From Emydura subglobosa (Eukaryota > Chordata > Testudines > Chelidae), in NCBI GenBank assembly GCA_007922225.1, contig ML679962.1:32595563-32659562 (forward strand): a stretch of DNA of 64,000 nt, in the 5' to 3' direction. The translations under genes and the position numbers were made by a program. A model generated the notes under the pieces. That model was not told the DNA's origin and did not search any database. It saw nothing but the letters and a program-made list of their open reading frames with translations. Each line of letters begins with the position of its first letter. Within the stretch, counting starts at the first letter, position 1. Of this stretch, positions 58,197 to 64,000 are shown in pieces.

Positions 58197-61100
58197 GTAG
58201 GATCAAGTCCTATATGAGCCCCTGCTAACTACTGCCAAATCCTATTAAAATCACATGCTTAGTGTCTTATACTGCAAGGTCCTGAATATTTTGTTGTATG
58301 GTCTTGTTCATGCATACCAAGGAATAGGCTTGTCTGGTCTAAGTTAAAAGTTATTGATTGGTTTGGGTAAAAACAAGATATATATGAAAATCAGATGGCT
58401 AGAATTTATATATGTCAATTACGCTTTGCTATAACTGTACACAAAGATAATCAGAAAACTGGACAAGATGGGACAATAACATCAGATCATTCTCTTCCTA
58501 TAAAATTCAACATCAATATATCCTGCTCCGAGAAGGGCAATAAATGACACAGGGAATACATGAAAAGATAAAAAAGGCCAATGCTCCATTACTCTGATAA
58601 AGAGTGAAGAAGATTCTTTGTAAGATATATCAGTGGCAGTGGCTTGTATGGTTCCAATTATATCAGCTAATTTTTATAACATTATGCATAAAACCAAATA
58701 GTAAAACAATAAAAATGCTTATAATTAATTAAAACATATATTTATTGTATTAAAAATCGGCATAAAAATTTAAATCCCTTTAGCAGGTGGCAGTAAACTT
58801 TTCTCTCATCTGGATTTCAGATGCTATCCGCCTCTGTCTATATATCTAAAACTCTCCAGCATGGGCAAATGCAGAAACAATTCTTATAGTGGCTTGTCTA
58901 TCACTGATCCAAAAGAAGTTAGTTTTGCATGTGAAAAACCAAGTTTCTGCATATATACAAATATATAACTATATATATTACAATATTGGTCTTCTCACTG
59001 ACAAGAGACCAAAGAGAGCATATGTATTGACGACAGGCCCAGTCCTACGTGCTTTACTCATGTCCGTAGACCTAGTCGTGTCAATGACTTTTGTGTAAGG
59101 CCAGCAGTTTTGTCCAGAATCGTGTTTGTTTACTGGAAATGTACATAAAGGAAAAAAGAGAAATCCCCACAAAAACTACCTTCTAGGAAAATTGTGATGC
59201 AGTTCACAAAAGCAATGTATTTCCAGCTGAAGGAAAAACATCTCAGTGTGAGGAGGATTATATACAAAACCCCTGTTTCAGGAGGAGATTTTATCCCTAA
59301 ATATCAGGATGAGGTAGGGATGAGAGTAAGCTAATCCTTACTCACCACTTGAATATTGCCTTTTCCTGTCCTGCTTTGTGTCGCAATTGGAGGCTTCAGA
59401 GTGTGTGTTCCCATGTGTACTATTTGTACATGCTGAAAAGCACAACATCATGCTCCCAGACCTCCTCTTGGATATCACGCTAGCCCAGTTTGCCATCTGA
59501 AAAAGGTCCCATGCAGAAGCACAAGTCAAAAGCACAAATTGGGGAGGCAGGGTGCGAATTATGGGAACTTGGGCAGTCACGGAAAAGCCAAAGATATGGG
59601 GGGAGAGGGGAGAGGAACAATCCCACACTGATTACAAAAATGACACTGCAGTGTTATATTGGGGTAAATCGAGTTACCGTTAGCCACACAGTCCAATGGC
59701 CATAATTGACTAGTGTAGTATACCAGGCAACAAAAATCTGCCTCGTCAGAAATCTACACTTTGGTTGGAGGATATCAAATGTTCCATTGCCTTCCTGAGC
59801 ATCAAGGGGGATCCTGTAAACTCACTATGGCTCTGAACCACTGCTGCAGAAGCTGTGTAAAAGTGCAGTTTTCTGCACCTTTCCAACCAGCTATTGGTTA
59901 TTTTCAATGACCATCTTCTTTTCCATGAATCTTTTTCTGCTGAATAGATAATATGCTTCATATTAGCTTGCTCAATGTGTTTCTGGAGTAAATCTCTGAG
60001 GATCTTTCCCTTATCTGCTCCTTACTACCATGGGGAACATAATAATCCAGAGCAGTATCTCTTCATGCTTCACCTTTTTAATGCTGCATGCATTCATCTA
60101 CACCTATGCACGTACCCCCTTTCCCAATATACATGTGTGCCTTAAGATTTAACGTAAATATAGTTAGTATTCACTAGTGTGTTTTCTATGCTATCTGTTT
60201 AGCACTGCAATAAAAGCAGACAGAACCAAAACTGCAACAATTAACATCAAGTATTGTTTGTGTGAGAAACTTCTGGTAATTAGTATGTTAATTCTCCACA
60301 AATATGACTAAAGCTACATTAGCAGCTAGTATTACCATATGCTGCTAGGAAGGAAATAATTTACAAATTGTTCGATTCTTCTGGGAAAGGAGAATAGAAA
60401 AGCTGATTTAAGACAGTGTGATGTCTTGAGAAAATTACGCTATGTCCCTGTCATGTTTTTCTTTATTATGGTGCTGTCTGCTTAGGCGTTTCCAGTTGAA
60501 GAGTCATATAATTTATCATACAGCAGGAGCTCTTCTGAATTATCATTAGTTATTCATCAGTAAGCACAGCAGAGGAGACTGGTTTATGGGGGAGAAAGCT
60601 AGCCACTAGCCACAGGGTGGAACTGGTTTTGTCACATCTCATTGTACTGTGTTACCGTACATCACTTGACATAAGATTTTGTTTTAGGGAAAGAAAATTT
60701 GAACAGCAATTAACTGATATAGTTTAATAACAGAGACACTGAATTATCTATTTTCAGCATACTTCTATGTAGTGCAGTCCAGCCCAAATCTGCCTCTGCA
60801 GCTGCTGGATGGCAAAAGCTCCAGGAACTATCCAAAGGAAAGGTCATCCTGTAGCAGAGCTAGTACACAAGTCCAGGAGGCCATGTATAGCCCAGGAAAC
60901 CACAAATATTTTCTGCTGGATCAGTCCCTTAGATTATTCATTCTCTCACACACACACATAAAGTCAGGGTTTGTGTCAGCTAGGAATCAGAGCTGCAGGA
61001 CCCTGGCTAATATTCCAGACTAGTTACAGCTTTGGTTTTAAAGGAACAAACCCTGGACATATAAAAACGTGAGACTGTAAAGGTAATTCCATGGACAATC

Positions 61101-64000
61101 TCTAAGAAAAAGGAAATTCACAAGTGCAGTGCGTAACTTTTTCAGGGCTCATCAGGCCTGATTAATGATCCTCGCCATTCTGCACCTTGCTTATTTAGTT
61201 ACACCTGTACATGGTGAACATAAAACACAATCCCTGATTTATTCTATTGAGACGATTTGGTCCTCACTTTGCATGGGTGTAAATGAATTTAAGGTAGCAG
61301 CAAATCAAGTCTGCAGAGTCGTTGGGCCAGATTCTGCTCTTTCACACTGGTATAATGTCAGAGGATCTGTTCTGAAGTCAAAAGCATTCTTTGAGATTTC
61401 CAAGAGTATGACTGAGAGAAATATTTTACTACCCCCCCCCCCCCATCTCTGTCTTACTCTCTCATATAAAATAGCAAAATATTCAAATATAAATTGTGGC
61501 AATTCTCAATCTTGCTTGACTCCATTACCCTAATAGGCAAATAGCAGCAACTTTGTAGTCAAGCAAGCCCAGAGGAGCCTGTTAGAAGGAGTTTGATTCT
61601 GCTGATTGCACTGTAGCTGTACTGGCAATTACAACTTTTTTTGTGGGGGTGGTGCTCACGTGCAGATGCTGAGGAGTCTCATGCAGAAGCAAATTAAAGA
61701 TAAGGCTACAAAAACAACACTGGAAAAAATCACTTTTTTTTTGAGAAAGCAGCAATCACATTGAAAAATAGATTTCTTTCCATGAGCATGCCAGGAAAAT
61801 GTTTTCCAACCTTCCTCTTTTGGGGGAATTTGCACTTGTAACACAGGACGCCTGGGGCTTGGCTAAGAATTCGGGTACAGAGGATTGTTTCACAGAATTG
61901 ATACGTTTAAAGTGGAGTCGAAACAGAAGACAAGAAAACAGCATTATGAACTACATGCTCATATGCTCAACACCCCGTGTATGGCTCTGGGAAAACTGTC
62001 TGTCGATCCCTGTATTCCATACAAACCATGATGTTAAGATAATGTTAATGTTGTACAGTTAAGCACTCAAATCAAGAAACGATAGCTGTAAGCGTATGGT
62101 GAACTGCCCCAGTGATTTTAACAGGGTCATAACCCTGCAGTCTAATAATGGTGCATCAATATTAACTATTGCATTGCTGATCAACACAGCAGAAACATCC
62201 TAAATGATTTTGTTGGATTAGCATTGTTTAAATTTCATGACATTGTTTAAACTTGGATTAGAAATTGCTTGGCTCTGAGGTTTAGAACAGTATAGTTCAG
62301 ATATTACCCTTAATGTGCATTTAGACATGTTTAGGTATCCTACAGATGTGTATGTATGTATGAGGGTTCTCTGCTGTTCATTATGGCATCTTATGAACTA
62401 CTCTGGCTCAGCAAATCAGGATATAGCAGCATTAAAGCATGATGTTCCAGATAAACCATGTCTAAGTCACTATACGATGCAAATAGTGTTAACTTGGGGA
62501 CTACATTTGTCACTGAATATGAAATAAGAAAACTAATAAAATATATATATTTTTTATTTCATTTAAGAAGCCTCCCCCTCAGAGGAACTTTAAGAGGGAA
62601 CACTCCAACAGAGGAAATAAAACAATCAAAGAGCATTTAGCATCAAAACACAAGGCAACCTTTGGTTTGCTAAATAATAGGGTTAAGAATATTCAGCCAG
62701 TGCAGTGATTTGATTAGCTGAGCATCAGTGGGTACTCCATCATGGTTTATGGCAGTAAATTGCCCGAAGTACCTAATATTTGTTAATACGCATTCCCTGC
62801 ATTCACCATGACAACTCTGATGACGGTGTCGCATATTTTGTGCATGTGTGTTAACAATACTACTCATTTCTGAATTATACATCCAGAATACTGAATTGAA
62901 GAAAGATGTTGTGAATGCATCACTTCTTAAATTGCAGTGTATGGGCCCTGTTTTTATCTTAATTATTGAAACATAGCTAAGTTGCAGGCTCATAAAGAGA
63001 AGCATATGGCTATGAAACTGTCACATCGAATGCATTTTTATGGGAAAATTACAAATCTTCAAACAGAATTTACAAGGAAAACGCTTTCATGCCTTTACCT
63101 GTAACAGCATTAATAGGTGCCTTTACAATACACTGATGCTGTGCTTAACCATGTGTACGAATGACTTGTTACCTCCCTATTGACATAGGCCTTAGAACCC
63201 ATGCAATTCTCAGTACTGAAATGAGGCCTCATTTGATACACTGTCTCGGAACATAAAGTGATTATTCATGCCACGTATATGTGCATGGAGTCCAAGACTT
63301 ATTGCCTCTCCATCTAAGATCACTCCTTGTTTAAGAAAATGGCATGCAGTATTTATCCTCCTGTTTAGCTTAACTCTACCATGAAAATAAACTGATGATG
63401 ATATACCACAAAATCATTAGGCAGTTTGACCTTACTGGACGAGGAGTGGAAGCCAGTTCTATACCTTTGACCTGAACCTTGTGTAGATGAGAAAAAATAA
63501 TTACAAACACTGGAAGAAATAATAAAATGGCTCTGTAACTTTCTGCAAATTGAATGGACCTTGACTTAATATTATTAAGAATGATGTACTGTATAAAGAT
63601 GGAGCTCTATAATCCACAACTGACAGGAATGGGACAGAAATGCCAGTCCCTTGGCTGCATTAGGGTGAGAGTGGATGGAGGAGATCATGTGAGCAGCCAG
63701 AGAAGTTGTTATATGTCATGTGAATTTTTAACGGTTAAAGTGGAACAAGGGCATGGGAGGGTGGAAATGTAAGATTGAAAACACACCGTTAATAGAGAGA
63801 CTTAGAATTACGGCTTGAGGATTGATCCAAAAAGGGGGGGAGGGCTGAAGGATCAGCCCCGTAAATATCACTCCCCTTCAGAAAATATAATACGCCAGCA
63901 GAAAATGTGGTCCAACTCCTTTGACTTCAGTAGTTACGTCAACAGAGAATTTGGCCGAGGGACTGCAGAAAGTAGCTATAACCGTAAATCTGCATGATCT
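58197..64000. other. Unlabelled non-coding sequence to the window end
   Basis: About 5.8 kb in which I find no gene. Small items only: a possible half-MITE at 61322-61360 ('gggccagattctgctctttcacactggtataatg'), C13 at 61432-61444, (CA)n near 60946-60959, and an AT-rich patch with homeobox/FOX-like words at about 60250-60300. Frames up to 122 codons (61165-61533) have no motif. Confidence 0.4.
61432..61444. repeat. C13 homopolymer
   Basis: Thirteen C in a row. Confidence 0.85.

Noticed and set aside
1..64000. CRISPR array, operon or phage-like cassette
   Set aside because: No regularly spaced repeats, no gene clusters, and the sequence is clearly vertebrate.

Overview
This window looks like ordinary non-coding chromosome of a reptile, most likely a turtle. 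The taxon is inferred from repeats. A 1.6 kb CR1 LINE still carries a readable reverse transcriptase. Older CR1/L3-like and L2-like LINE relics are scattered throughout. There are many short foldback (MITE-like) elements, several non-autonomous hAT/TIR DNA transposons, and a repeat centred on 'acaaggtgggtgagg' that I associate with turtle genomes. Crocodilian or another sauropsid is the alternative. I found no host gene, exon series, rRNA, functional tRNA, CRISPR array or operon. The open frames are short, start anywhere and lack family motifs, except those inside transposon relics. The window is therefore intergenic, or lies within one or more very long introns.

Layout. 0-1.1 kb: a minus-strand L2-like LINE with fragments of both RT and ORF2 C-terminus. 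1.1-10.5 kb: mostly unlabelled sequence, with a CR1 3' tail at 4.24 kb and two 'gtgggtgagg' repeat fragments. 10.5-14.6 kb: one foldback element inserted in another, a MITE at 11.9 kb, a CR1/L3 relic at 12.1 kb, an L2 ORF2 relic at 13.1 kb and a CR1-type 3' end at 14.1 kb. 16.8-25.5 kb: AT-rich foldbacks, a tRNA-like module, a well-delimited hAT element at 22.24-22.81 kb with a near-perfect 8-bp target duplication, and a 298-bp TIR element at 24.67 kb. 25.5-29.5 kb: no recognisable repeats. 29.5-33.4 kb: three CR1/L3 relics. 34.8-37.4 kb: an inverted-end candidate, an AT-rich foldback, a CR1 ORF fragment and a compound microsatellite. 40.1-43.9 kb: an old LINE RT relic, a possible LTR, then the younger CR1, which is broken by a 400-bp assembly gap. 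46.2-48.8 kb: a cluster of DNA elements. 50.6-53.9 kb: MITEs and a hAT element whose transposase fragments point in opposite directions. 56.07-56.73 kb: a second gap of 664 bp. 57.4-58.2 kb: three more foldbacks. 58.2-64 kb: unlabelled single-copy-like DNA.

Nothing here works together as a pathway. The interest lies in nested and inverted transposon structures, a few strong hairpins, and a few motif clusters that might be conserved enhancers. No novel multi-gene system is visible. Family names come from recognising conserved words and residues, not from database searches, and element ends are approximate unless stated.
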